From a virus, in the IMG/VR virus record IMGVR_UViG_3300025669_000219, positions 1-21,528 of that record: a stretch of 21,528 bases of DNA, one strand, 5' to 3'. Positions 13,406-20,834 of this stretch are shown here, piece after piece (position 1 is the first letter of the stretch; the number at the start of each line of letters is the position of its first letter). Made by a program: the position numbers and the translations under genes. The notes under the pieces were generated by a model. It saw only the letters and a list, made by a program, of their open reading frames with translations. It had not been told where the DNA came from and ran no database searches.

Positions 13406-13900
13406 ATGGCTACGACACGTGTCATGAAAACTATGGCGATTTATCGCCAAGAGGGAAAAGATGGCATAACTATTGAGGATGCTGTCGGTGAAGATGTTGG
13501 TGAAACATGGAAAATGGGTGCGCCCCTTTCCCGTGAAACAGGATCAACGGGGTCTATTGTAGAATGGCCCGGAGGTGCGGATGCCACACTTCCGATAGGG
13601 ATTGCGGCAAAAGATGCGACAGGAGTTACTGGTGCCGCCATTCCGTATTATGAAGCCAATGATTACACTCTGTTTGAAGCCTCTTTGATTAACAACACTA
13701 CTGCCCATGTACTTGCGGTAGGTAATTTGGGTGTAGCATATTCACTGATCAAATCAGGAACTAATTGGTATGTTGATATTGCCGATGCAGTCACAAAACT
13801 CGTCGAAGTTGTTGGGTTTATTGATCCCGTTGGTGACACAAATCCCAGAGTCATTGTGCGATTCATTGGGGATCATCAGGCGAATGTATTGCAGGCGTAA
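13406..13900 (+). CDS. Capsid accessory (decoration-like) protein, copy 1
   Basis: A 164-residue beta-rich protein that is clearly a paralogue of the next gene (14012-14506). Shared blocks include MATTRV, AIYRQEGKDG, GAPL, PYYEANDY, HVLAV, WYVD, and the ending DTNxRVIxRFxGxxQAxVLQ. About half of the positions look identical. Location just before the major capsid gene fits a cement or decoration protein, often present in many copies. AAAGGAG precedes the ATG. Duplication is seen; the decoration role is inferred from position. A minor head or plug protein is the alternative. Confidence 0.7.
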   Translation: MATTRVMKTMAIYRQEGKDGITIEDAVGEDVGETWKMGAPLSRETGSTGSIVEWPGGADATLPIGIAAKDATGVTGAAIPYYEANDYTLFEASLINNTTAHVLAVGNLGVAYSLIKSGTNWYVDIADAVTKLVEVVGFIDPVGDTNPRVIVRFIGDHQANVLQA

Positions 13901-13943
13901 TTTGTTGAAACGCATTGCCCAGTGCGTGTTAATTGCCCATTGG

Positions 13944-13973
13944 TCATTCTATTTAAGCCCATAAAAAGAATGA
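13944..13973 (+). other. AT-rich hairpin between the duplicated genes
   Basis: TCATTCTATTTA (13944-13955) and TAAAAAGAATGA (13962-13973) are inverted with one mismatch, loop AGCCCA. Nearby ATTGCCCA occurs twice (13913-13920 and 13932-13939). The stem is AT-rich and has no U run after it. An RNase III processing or translation-ratio element is possible; a promoter overlap cannot be excluded. Confidence 0.45.
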
Positions 13974-14011
13974 TATGTGTTTGAAACTTAATTGAAATAA
14001 GGAGAAATGTT

Positions 14012-14506
14012 ATGGCGACAACTCGTGTAAAACGAACATTCGCTATTTACCGCCAGGAGGGTAAAGACGGCGCAATAGTTGATAAGACTGGTGCCGTTGG
14101 CGAAGCGGCGAGCCAAGACTATAAGCTTGGTGCTCCGTTGAAATATACTGCTGGCACTATCGAAGCTCTTGCAACCGGCGGTGCTGACACCGGACAGGTT
14201 ATTGGTATTGCTCTTAAGGATGCTACTGAAACCACGGGAGCTGCTGTTCCGTACTATGAGGCTAATGATTATAACCTGTTCGCAGGAACATTGGTTGCAA
14301 CCGCGAGCGATCATGTATTGGCAGTAGCTAACCTTGGTGCAGTGTATGGGATACTTGATTCCGGCGATGACTGGTATGTTGACGTTGACAATACAAGCCA
14401 GAAGAAAGTGGTGATTGTTGGTTGCATTGATCCCATCGGCGATACCAATGCCCGCGTGATATTCCGCTTCTTGGGCGGTATGCAGGCCAGGGTGCTCCAG
14501 TCCTAA
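14012..14506 (+). CDS. Capsid accessory (decoration-like) protein, copy 2
   Basis: The second copy of the duplicated pair, 164 residues, homologous along its entire length to 13406-13900. The conserved core is KDATxTTGAAxPYYEANDYx and DPIGDTNARVIFRFLGG. The middle section differs most (residues about 20-60), as expected where the two would contact different partners. AAGGAG precedes the ATG at about 7 bases. It lies 37 bases before the major capsid start. A head decoration, vertex or plug function is inferred. Either the pair gives two copy-number-regulated proteins, or one copy has moved to a new role. Confidence 0.7.
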   Translation: MATTRVKRTFAIYRQEGKDGAIVDKTGAVGEAASQDYKLGAPLKYTAGTIEALATGGADTGQVIGIALKDATETTGAAVPYYEANDYNLFAGTLVATASDHVLAVANLGAVYGILDSGDDWYVDVDNTSQKKVVIVGCIDPIGDTNARVIFRFLGGMQARVLQS

Positions 14507-14543
14507 ATGACAGAAACAGGAAAACGTAAAAAGGAAATAAGTT

Positions 14544-15458
14544 ATGGCTATTATATCTCCAAGTATGGCGAACCTTTATGATGCTCGCATCAATAAGGCG
14601 TTCTATCAGTATCTCGGCCTGTATGCCGAGGAATACAGCAAGTGGTGCGAAACGATGGGATCGACGAAGCAGTATGAGAAGGTTTCGCTGTATGGCGAAC
14701 TTCCTATGCCTGCTCTGTTGGGTGAGTATGAGAACGCGGCTGAGACCAGCTTCAAACCTGGCCCGGTTCGTACTTGGACTCACGTCAAGTATGGCTACAC
14801 GCTGATTGCTTCCGAGGAATCTATCGAAGACGAATTGTTCCCCGTGATCGAAGCTACGGCTGGCAGCATGGGAATGGCGATGAAGCATCGTATCGAAACG
14901 CAGGGTGCTTATGACCTGAATGGTGCGTTTACAGTGCTTACGGTTGGTGCGGCTGATACGGCAGACGAGTATCTGATTCAGCGCAGTCACGCGACTTTCA
15001 CGGGCGCGGGTGGTGCGGCGCAGCACAATGCTCCGTCCACTGACGTAACGCTTGGGCCTGACTCTCTGTGGGCGGGTGTGGATAACTTCAGCGGTCTTAA
15101 CGACCATGAAGGCAATCCGGTGATGGCTATTCCGCAGACACTTATCGTCAATGCGGCGAACGAACGCACGGCTACCGAGATTCTTGAATCGGTAGACATT
15201 CCGTACAAGACCACGAACGAGACCAATGCTATCCGCAAACGGAAACTCAGCTACACTATCGGTCATTACCTTACCAGCTCAACGGCGTGGTTCTTGGTGA
15301 CTGACAAAAAGCCGATTCGGTTCTATATGCGGCGTAGCCCTTCCGTGAAACCTGATAAGACCATTCGCAATGACTCGCGTAGCTGGACGATTACCTGTCG
15401 TCTGAGCCATGCGCCGTATGACTGGTATCAGATTTACGGCACAGATGGTGCGGCCTAA
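14544..15458 (+). CDS. Major capsid protein (HK97-like)
   Basis: Predicted shell subunit of 304 residues. The position after scaffold and decoration genes, the length, and features of the HK97 fold support this: an N-terminal arm (MAIISPSMANLYDARINKAF), a spine-helix zone with IASEESIEDELFPVIEATAG (residues about 89-108), the pattern GSMGMAMKHRIETQGAYDL, and a beta-rich C-terminal half with RFYMRRSPSVKPDK and RSWTITCRLSHAPYDWYQIY. The 'YGYTLIASEE' block is typical of several Mu-like and podovirus coat proteins. AAAAGGAAATAAGTT precedes the ATG. Family call is by eye. A folded sequence lies right after the stop (15481-15528). Confidence 0.8.
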   Translation: MAIISPSMANLYDARINKAFYQYLGLYAEEYSKWCETMGSTKQYEKVSLYGELPMPALLGEYENAAETSFKPGPVRTWTHVKYGYTLIASEESIEDELFPVIEATAGSMGMAMKHRIETQGAYDLNGAFTVLTVGAADTADEYLIQRSHATFTGAGGAAQHNAPSTDVTLGPDSLWAGVDNFSGLNDHEGNPVMAIPQTLIVNAANERTATEILESVDIPYKTTNETNAIRKRKLSYTIGHYLTSSTAWFLVTDKKPIRFYMRRSPSVKPDKTIRNDSRSWTITCRLSHAPYDWYQIYGTDGAA

Positions 15459-15480
15459 ACGACCAAGTAACAAACAAGGT

Positions 15481-15528
15481 TAGGGCTGGGTCGGCGTAAA
15501 AACTGACCCAGCCTACCCCTTAAAAGGG
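15481..15528 (+). other. GC-rich hairpin after the capsid gene
   Basis: TAGGGCTGGGTC (15481-15492) pairs with GACCCAGCCTA (15505-15515) with one bulged G. A second palindrome CCCTT-AA-AAGGG lies at 15517-15528. No U run follows, so it is not an intrinsic terminator. The ribosome binding site of the next gene is immediately downstream. It may protect the capsid mRNA 3' end or limit expression of later genes. Confidence 0.45.
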
Positions 15529-15538
15529 AGAAAAGGTT

Positions 15539-16237
15539 ATGATGGGTAATGAAGTAAAAGAAAAAGAAAAAGTTAAAAAGGATGTAACACCTGATCTTAC
15601 CAAACAGTTGGCGAGTGTTGCATTTATGGTTCGCAAGATTAAGAACTGGATGGAGGAAAAAATGGGTGCTGACCTCGATGGCGATGGCCGTGTTGGTAGC
15701 GGCCCGTATAACAAGGTTAAGAAACTCGGTGTCCTTCTGGCGATTGCTGGATTGGCGACGGTTTGTTCGGCGGCTCCGTATAATACGAATAACACGGTGT
15801 TTGTTGGCCCCATAAGTGCGCCTGTATCCTACGTTGATGAAAGCGGCAATCTTGTTGTTCCAAACATAACTGTTGGAGCCATCACTGCTTCTGGACTAAT
15901 CAACGGTGTTACCATTAACACAACGATGATAACCAACGTGATTACGGCTGGGCAGGTATTGCCTGCAGTCGACGGTTCGGCTATCACCAACATGTCGGCG
16001 GCACAATTGGCAGCGGCCACGGTGTTACTGGCGGTTGATGGGTCGGCTGTTACTAACATTGGCGCGGCTAATATAGCTGCGGCTGGCGTATTGAGTGCTG
16101 TTGATGGTAGTGCAGTAACGAATATGGCTCCGGCGACTGCATTCCCTGATTATGGTGTTGTTGTTGTGACAAATCTCGATATTGATGGTACGACAAACAT
16201 CATTACGTATATCGGAACTGTATCTCGTAATCAGTAA
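15539..16237 (+). CDS. Exported-like repeat protein with EF-hand-like motif and membrane segment
   Basis: A 232-residue protein, unusual for a virion operon. Residues 45-54 are DLDGDGRVGS, a Ca-binding-type loop (the usual final Glu is absent). Residues 60-79 (VKKLGVLLAIAGLATVCSAA) are a basic-hydrophobic segment like a signal peptide or membrane anchor. A low-complexity beta-prone region follows, with three 22-residue-period units around VLPAVDGSAITNMSAA, VLLAVDGSAVTNIGAA and VLSAVDGSAVTNMAPA (residues 140-199). ATG 15539 or 15542 has AAAAGG upstream. The internal ATG 15662 (residue 42) has a far better site, GGAGG five bases upstream, so a shorter product starting just before the Ca loop is likely. 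Similar repeats occur in tail-fibre proteins; the actual role is unknown. Confidence 0.7.
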   Translation: MMGNEVKEKEKVKKDVTPDLTKQLASVAFMVRKIKNWMEEKMGADLDGDGRVGSGPYNKVKKLGVLLAIAGLATVCSAAPYNTNNTVFVGPISAPVSYVDESGNLVVPNITVGAITASGLINGVTINTTMITNVITAGQVLPAVDGSAITNMSAAQLAAATVLLAVDGSAVTNIGAANIAAAGVLSAVDGSAVTNMAPATAFPDYGVVVVTNLDIDGTTNIITYIGTVSRNQ

Positions 16238-16255
16238 CGACACGATTAAACCAAC

Positions 16256-16280
16256 GGGGGCGCAGGCCAATCCTGCCCCC
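16256..16280 (+). other. GC-rich hairpin before the signal-peptide gene
   Basis: GGGGGCGCAGG (16256-16266) pairs with CCTGCCCCC (16272-16280) around CCAAT, with a two-base bulge. A GGGAGG ribosome binding site lies just downstream. No U run follows. Confidence 0.4.
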
Positions 16281-16296
16281 CAGCGGGAGGAATATA

Positions 16297-16698
16297 ATGA
16301 AACGATTTCTACTCATAGCGATTGCTATGTCATGTGCTACCAGTTTGTTGTTTGCTGGTATTGATAAGGTAGTTGCAAAAGTTACTGGTGCGGAATCTCT
16401 GGCGGCTGTTAGCAATGTGAAAACTACGTCAAAGGTTACAGGGTATATCAACCGTATTGACATTACAGTTGCAAATGCTATATCTATGGATTCTGTTGTT
16501 GTGTCGTCATCCAACGCGCTCACTGGTGTTGTTACTACGTTAAAGACAGCTACGGACGTATCGGCTACTGCATCATATATGTTGACTAATTATGTTCAGC
16601 GGATATGCTTGCTTGACGAACCGATTTATCTGACTGTTACTAATTCTGCGGTTACTAATCAGAGTGTTATGGCGACGGTGATTTATGAGCGGCCATAA
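16297..16698 (+). CDS. Small secreted or periplasmic protein with signal peptide
   Basis: A 133-residue protein that starts MKRFLLIAIAMSCATSLLFA, a classical Sec signal peptide with two basic residues, a hydrophobic core, and a likely cleavage after residue 20. The mature part (GIDKVVAKVTGAESLAAVSN...) is Val/Thr/Ser/Asn-rich and beta-prone, with an 'NRIDITVANAISMDSVVVSS' section. GGGAGGAAT precedes the ATG. A phage operon gene with a signal peptide is unusual: it may be exported to the host envelope, possibly to block superinfection or alter the surface, or it may attach to virions. Function unknown; signal peptide is the only strong inference. Confidence 0.7.
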   Translation: MKRFLLIAIAMSCATSLLFAGIDKVVAKVTGAESLAAVSNVKTTSKVTGYINRIDITVANAISMDSVVVSSSNALTGVVTTLKTATDVSATASYMLTNYVQRICLLDEPIYLTVTNSAVTNQSVMATVIYERP

Positions 16699-16718
16699 GA
16701 CTGCCGCAAGGGGGTTTT

Positions 16719-17384
16719 ATGTCGGTTCAATCGATCTACCAAAGTGCCTTGCTTAAATTTGGCCAAGCGCCTAACAATGCCAGATTTTCTGATGACTATT
16801 TTTCGGCCATAAACGACGCGCAGAATGACATCTGCACTTCTCGTTCGTGGGGATTCCTTCGCACGTCTGCTACGGTAACGGCAACTACTTCCACGCGTGC
16901 AACAGCTCTGCCATCCGACTTCGGAAAAGCGTATGATATTGCTGGTGCGTTTCGTATTCTTACGCCATCAGCAAATGCTGGTGGAATTGTAGAACTTATG
17001 AGCTACGAGAATTGGTTGTCGAACGAGTATGATGATGGCACGTCCGAGGGAACTCCCGAATATGCCTATATCTTGGGAAGTTCGATTTACTTCTCGCCTA
17101 TACCGGATGCAGATTATACTGCCTCGCTTATATACTATAAGCTCCCCGCTAACATTGCGGACACATCGTCAACGATTACTGTGCCTGACGTGTATGCGGA
17201 ATTGCTAAAAACTATGATTTATAAAAGACTTCAGACTCAGGGATACGCATCGCTTCAAGAAATTCAGATAAGCGACCAAGAAGTCAATAGATTAATGAGT
17301 AATGCCGCAAGAGACGATTGCAGAAAATATGGGTCACCTACATTTAATTTAAATTCTTCTACCTATACGCGCCGAACGGTTTAG
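16719..17384 (+). CDS. Head-tail adaptor protein (SU10/podovirus type)
   Basis: A 221-residue protein resembling the adaptor that rings the portal and joins the short tail. The N-terminal part has the pattern SIYQSALLKFGQ, then DDYFSAINDAQNDICTSRSW (residues about 25-44), which is characteristic of adaptor-type connectors. This is followed by the beta-rich segment (TVTATTSTRATALPSDFGKA) and a final helical part (EIQISDQEVNRLMSNAARDD). AAGGGGG precedes the ATG. Its place after the capsid module, ahead of tail genes, fits. The family call is by eye from its helical-beta layout, so moderate confidence. It is also where a homing endonuclease gene follows immediately. Confidence 0.65.
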   Translation: MSVQSIYQSALLKFGQAPNNARFSDDYFSAINDAQNDICTSRSWGFLRTSATVTATTSTRATALPSDFGKAYDIAGAFRILTPSANAGGIVELMSYENWLSNEYDDGTSEGTPEYAYILGSSIYFSPIPDADYTASLIYYKLPANIADTSSTITVPDVYAELLKTMIYKRLQTQGYASLQEIQISDQEVNRLMSNAARDDCRKYGSPTFNLNSSTYTRRTV

Positions 17385-17387
17385 ATT

Positions 17388-18107
17388 ATGATTACTAAGA
17401 TATATGTTTTATGTGAACCCAATGGCGGTGAAATAAGATATATCGGGAAAACCGGTCAATCTCTTTCCAGAAGATTTGGTGTTCATTTAACGGATGCACG
17501 GCGTCTAAATCTAACGTCCCATCTTGCTAATTGGTTGCGATCTATATTATCAACCGGACATCTTCCTGCCATATTGCTTATTGGCGAAATAGAAGGAGAT
17601 GGTTGTAAAGAGGAAATTGCCTGGATTGCTTATGGCCGGTCAGAAGGATGGCGTTTGGTTAATGGAACAGATGGCGGGGAGGGAGCGTTAGGGCATAAAG
17701 TTTCAAAGGAGGCACGCGAAAAAATAAGCAAGGCGCTTAAAGGGCGTTGTATTTCTGAGGAACGGAAAATTAAAATAGGTAATTTCCATAGAGGTAGACA
17801 TATGTCTGTTGAATCTCGTCGCAAATTAAGTGAATCTCGCAAGGGAATATTGCCTTGGACTACAGGAAAGCATCTTTCGCCGGAAACAAGATTTAAAATA
17901 AGTGAATCAAACAAGGGCAACATTCCTCAAATGAAGGGAAAACATTTTTCTGCGGAAATATGCAAAAAAATGAGTAATGGAATAAAAATGGCATGGAAAA
18001 AACGGCAAGAACTTGGGTCAAATAAAGCATCTTTTGAAACTCGCAAAAAGATGAGTGAGACACACAAAGATATTTGGGCTAAACGCAAGCAACTAAAGGT
18101 AGCATAA
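17388..18107 (+). CDS. GIY-YIG homing endonuclease with NUMOD3 repeats
   Basis: A 239-residue free-standing endonuclease. The GIY-YIG domain covers about residues 3-100: IYVL (5-8), RYIGKT (17-22), the Arg at 28-29, a Glu at 75-76, and the terminal NGTDGGEG (92-99). Six NUMOD3-type DNA-binding units then follow at about 105-119, 122-136, 139-153, 163-177, 187-200 and 215-228, each with the pattern [S]xExRxKxSxxxKG. The gene is AT-rich compared with both flanking genes and has no clear ribosome binding site, so translation may be coupled to the preceding gene (3 bases apart). Cleavage target unknown, most likely the adaptor or tail genes of related phages. Confidence 0.9.
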   Translation: MITKIYVLCEPNGGEIRYIGKTGQSLSRRFGVHLTDARRLNLTSHLANWLRSILSTGHLPAILLIGEIEGDGCKEEIAWIAYGRSEGWRLVNGTDGGEGALGHKVSKEAREKISKALKGRCISEERKIKIGNFHRGRHMSVESRRKLSESRKGILPWTTGKHLSPETRFKISESNKGNIPQMKGKHFSAEICKKMSNGIKMAWKKRQELGSNKASFETRKKMSETHKDIWAKRKQLKVA

Positions 18108-18108
18108 C

Positions 18109-19194
18109 ATGGCTGAAAGAGGACAATGGGCGTCAAGCTGGGTTTCTCTTGCCGAGAAATTCCCGCATACATTAGCCAAGGACATTGCGCCTGAGGCTCT
18201 TGAGAACGGGCAGACGCCTGACGCCTACGGGATGGGTATAGATAAAAAGGGTTTTTTATACGTTGAATCTTCCGTGCCTGACGGGACAGTCTGGAATGGG
18301 ATAGCGACTGTATCCGCACCAACCTACGCACCTACTACCGCAACGTGGCGTTTTGCCCATAATAGGTTGTGGGGATTTGCGACTACTGGCACAAAGTTGT
18401 ATTACGGTGCGTATGGATATACCAATGACTATTTGATTCAAGGGCTGGGTTATGTTCCGGTTGATAGCCAGGAGTCGGCTGACATAGTTCAGGTAGTGCC
18501 TTTTGGAAGAAGCATCGCCATCTTCAAAGCATCTGCGCTTTATGTGATTAAAAACGCTGACGCGCCAAGTGGAAACTTCATAGCTGAGTACGTCAAGCAG
18601 AGCAACGGAATTTCTGTTGTTGGCGAAGTGGTGGCGATGAACGATGTATTGTACTGGTGCAACGCTTCGGGAGTGTGGTCGTTTGACGGCAATCAAATCG
18701 TTGAACTCACCAAAATGATACGGAATAATTTAGGCACATTTGCGAGCGACCAGATTGTTACACTCAGAGCCGATTTCTCGCGGAACGAGATTATAGGGCG
18801 TGGTGCGAGTGACACGAAGTTTATCATCGTGCCGAGCGCCAAGCCCGAACTCTACGATTACTCTACAGACGGATTTAAGTTTGTGACGCGGACGCTTGTG
18901 GGCGAGGAAGGGGAGCCATTACTTGTGGATAAAATTGGTTTTATTTATCAATACAGTACGAGCGAGCAGGCTACTGTGGACTTTGGCGTAAAGATTAACG
19001 ATAAGTGGAAGAACGAAGATCAGCTTAAAATCCGTCCTGCAAACGATAATGGGTGGGCTGAGATGGGGTTGACAAATGTTCTGGCCTGCCGCAAGTTCGC
19101 ATTGCGAATTACCGGTATGAGTTCTGGCCTATACATTTCAAAGATTTTAATACACGTAAAACAAGGCGGCGGCAGGGGATACTCTGCGAAATAG
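18109..19194 (+). CDS. Beta-propeller-like tail protein (nozzle candidate)
   Basis: A 361-residue protein starting one base after the endonuclease stop, with AAAGG upstream. It is rich in strands, Trp, Tyr and Gly; short repeated turns such as 'NRLWGFATTGTKLYYGAYGY', 'GRSIAIFKASALYVIKNADA', and 'NDVLYWCNASGVWSFDGNQI' resemble blades of a propeller. Podovirus nozzle (T7 gp12-type) proteins and similar tail proteins contain such folds, but those are usually longer. It follows the adaptor directly (apart from the endonuclease), which supports a tail-hub place. Alternative: a receptor-binding or tail-needle chaperone. No catalytic residues are obvious. Confidence 0.6.
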   Translation: MAERGQWASSWVSLAEKFPHTLAKDIAPEALENGQTPDAYGMGIDKKGFLYVESSVPDGTVWNGIATVSAPTYAPTTATWRFAHNRLWGFATTGTKLYYGAYGYTNDYLIQGLGYVPVDSQESADIVQVVPFGRSIAIFKASALYVIKNADAPSGNFIAEYVKQSNGISVVGEVVAMNDVLYWCNASGVWSFDGNQIVELTKMIRNNLGTFASDQIVTLRADFSRNEIIGRGASDTKFIIVPSAKPELYDYSTDGFKFVTRTLVGEEGEPLLVDKIGFIYQYSTSEQATVDFGVKINDKWKNEDQLKIRPANDNGWAEMGLTNVLACRKFALRITGMSSGLYISKILIHVKQGGGRGYSAK

Positions 19195-19203
19195 GAGAAC
19201 ACA

Positions 19204-19806
19204 ATGGCTGGTTTAACCAACAGATTAAGAATGCCCGTTCCCAAGTGGGGTAGTCCATACACTTCAGGGCAAGCAGTGTTGCAAAGTGGGTTTGCGCCAT
19301 CGCCGCCGGGGAGTCCTATACCTCCAAGACCGCCAGGGCCGAAGGGGCCGTTTCCGACGCCTACACCTGTACCGCCCAGAGTGCCAGAACGCGAGTCTTT
19401 TGCTGGAAGGGCTGCTACTCCACCTACCGAACCAGTGGCCAAGCAGAAGGTAGAGATCACTCCATTCATGCAGACTATTTATGGGTCGATAAAAAATATA
19501 GACCCTGAGCAGAGAGCGGATTATTTGTCAAACACGGCGTCAAGCATTAAAAGCCGCTTAGACCGTTACGAGTTCCGGCTGGCACGTGGTATCCCGCTAT
19601 CGCCAGAACAGCAACGGAGATACGAAAGTATCAGGGCGGCATATAACGACATCCAGAAGTATATCAACGATCCGAAGCCGTATGATGATTACTTTGGGCA
19701 GGTCAGCGCGAACGTGGCGGGGGGGCCGTTGACAACTAACCAGCAAGTATCGGCAAATGTTGGCGGGTTACAATCTTCACCGTATGACTATTACAAGACA
19801 AGGTAG
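19204..19806 (+). CDS. Proline-rich virion-associated protein, 200 aa
   Basis: Unrecognised. AGGAG lies 6 bases upstream of the ATG. The N-terminal part (residues about 14-80) is an extended Pro/Gly-rich run (GSPIPPRPPGPKGPFPTPTP); residues 85-145 are a charged helical region (ASSIKSRLDRYEFRLARGIP ...). Two near-identical units QVSANVAGG and QVSANVGG lie near the C terminus (about 166 and 181). An extended Pro-rich spacer and a helical domain could make it a virion internal or tail-tip protein. The Pro-rich stretch is coded with more GC than its surroundings. Confidence 0.65.
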   Translation: MAGLTNRLRMPVPKWGSPYTSGQAVLQSGFAPSPPGSPIPPRPPGPKGPFPTPTPVPPRVPERESFAGRAATPPTEPVAKQKVEITPFMQTIYGSIKNIDPEQRADYLSNTASSIKSRLDRYEFRLARGIPLSPEQQRRYESIRAAYNDIQKYINDPKPYDDYFGQVSANVAGGPLTTNQQVSANVGGLQSSPYDYYKTR

Positions 19807-19811
19807 AGGTT

Positions 19812-20831
19812 ATGGCTAATAAGTGGCGTGCATCTGTAGAAGATGCCTATTGGGTATTCGTGCGGTACAGCATCAATCCGTCTGACGCTCTGACGGAAAC
19901 GCTGGTACGCAAGATTACTGGTATTGATAAGAGCGTTTTGGCTACGCTGATTACGGCACAGAAGGCCATAACAACTGTTACCGATCCGGTGGTTGATAAT
20001 CAGATTTATTCTGGCACATGGACGGTAAAGACACTTGACCCTAACCCCGATGAAAGCGGCAACACGGCGGGGTCGGCTGATATTGTGCAGGTGTTGATAA
20101 AGGGATTCACAACTGCAAATCCCGATAATCTCAAGATAGCCAGATCAAGAGCCTATCCGTTTGAGCAGAATGAAAACTCATGGATGTATTACGAGCGGTT
20201 CAAGTCGGAGATAACTTCAAAGTGGAGCAATATTGCGGCGGCTAATATTGAAGATGAATATGATAAAGTAAGAAGAATTTTCAATACCTCAGAACAACAC
20301 GGTCAGGTTGTCATACAAGAAAACCATCGTTATACTATTTATTACTGTGATGATGGCGTAAGAGTTTTTAATTATGTTGGTGATACAGGTTCGTATTATG
20401 AGCCAACATTAGACGCAACATCTCCGTATTATGTTAATGACAGAGTTTTGATCGATAATCCCATTATCCGTGAAGCATGGTATGAGCAGAACGGCGATGG
20501 TACTTATGACCTCTACCGTACTCTTGAAACGACCAGTGACACGGCTATCATGCGAACTCGCGCCTTGCAATATGCTGGCATGACGCTGATAAGCGGTTCA
20601 CCGATATTGGACGATACCGTGTTGACAATCACAGGGCTTGAGAATGAAACCGAAGTGGTGTACAAAAATGCACGGTTTAGAATTGGGAGCGATACTTACA
20701 GGGTGCTTGGCGATTCTACGGCGGTCGGCGGAACAGTAACAGTGGACGTGAATCCTGCGGTAACTCAGGCGACTGAGGATGCTTGCGATGATAACGCCAA
20801 CAATGTTCAATGCTTCTGGGATGCGCTCTAA
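19812..20831 (+). CDS. Hypothetical 339-aa virion-module protein
   Basis: Unrecognised. Good spacing with a TAGAGG-type site before the ATG. The N-terminal part (MANKWRASVEDAYWVFVRYS...) is mixed alpha-beta; the C-terminal third is beta-rich (TVLTITGLENETEVVYKNAR, then AVGGTVTVDVNPAVTQATED). DNA in the middle (about 20240-20470, residues ~143-220) is clearly more AT-rich than the flanks, and the protein there is Tyr/Asn/Asp-rich (YTIYYCDDGVRVFNYVGDTG). Possible host-range mosaic. Role most likely tail, since it lies between tail and fibre-type genes. Confidence 0.7.
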   Translation: MANKWRASVEDAYWVFVRYSINPSDALTETLVRKITGIDKSVLATLITAQKAITTVTDPVVDNQIYSGTWTVKTLDPNPDESGNTAGSADIVQVLIKGFTTANPDNLKIARSRAYPFEQNENSWMYYERFKSEITSKWSNIAAANIEDEYDKVRRIFNTSEQHGQVVIQENHRYTIYYCDDGVRVFNYVGDTGSYYEPTLDATSPYYVNDRVLIDNPIIREAWYEQNGDGTYDLYRTLETTSDTAIMRTRALQYAGMTLISGSPILDDTVLTITGLENETEVVYKNARFRIGSDTYRVLGDSTAVGGTVTVDVNPAVTQATEDACDDNANNVQCFWDAL

Positions 20832-20834
20832 ACC

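Noticed and set aside
14328-15266. 312-codon minus-strand frame opposite the capsid gene
   Set aside because: Antisense to two well-supported genes; long only because of the plus-strand codon bias. The product is Arg/His/Ser-rich without domain features.
15665-15700. EF-hand in the 15539 protein as a full Ca-binding site
   Set aside because: The loop has the DxDxDG start but lacks the Glu expected at position 12; reported only as EF-hand-like.
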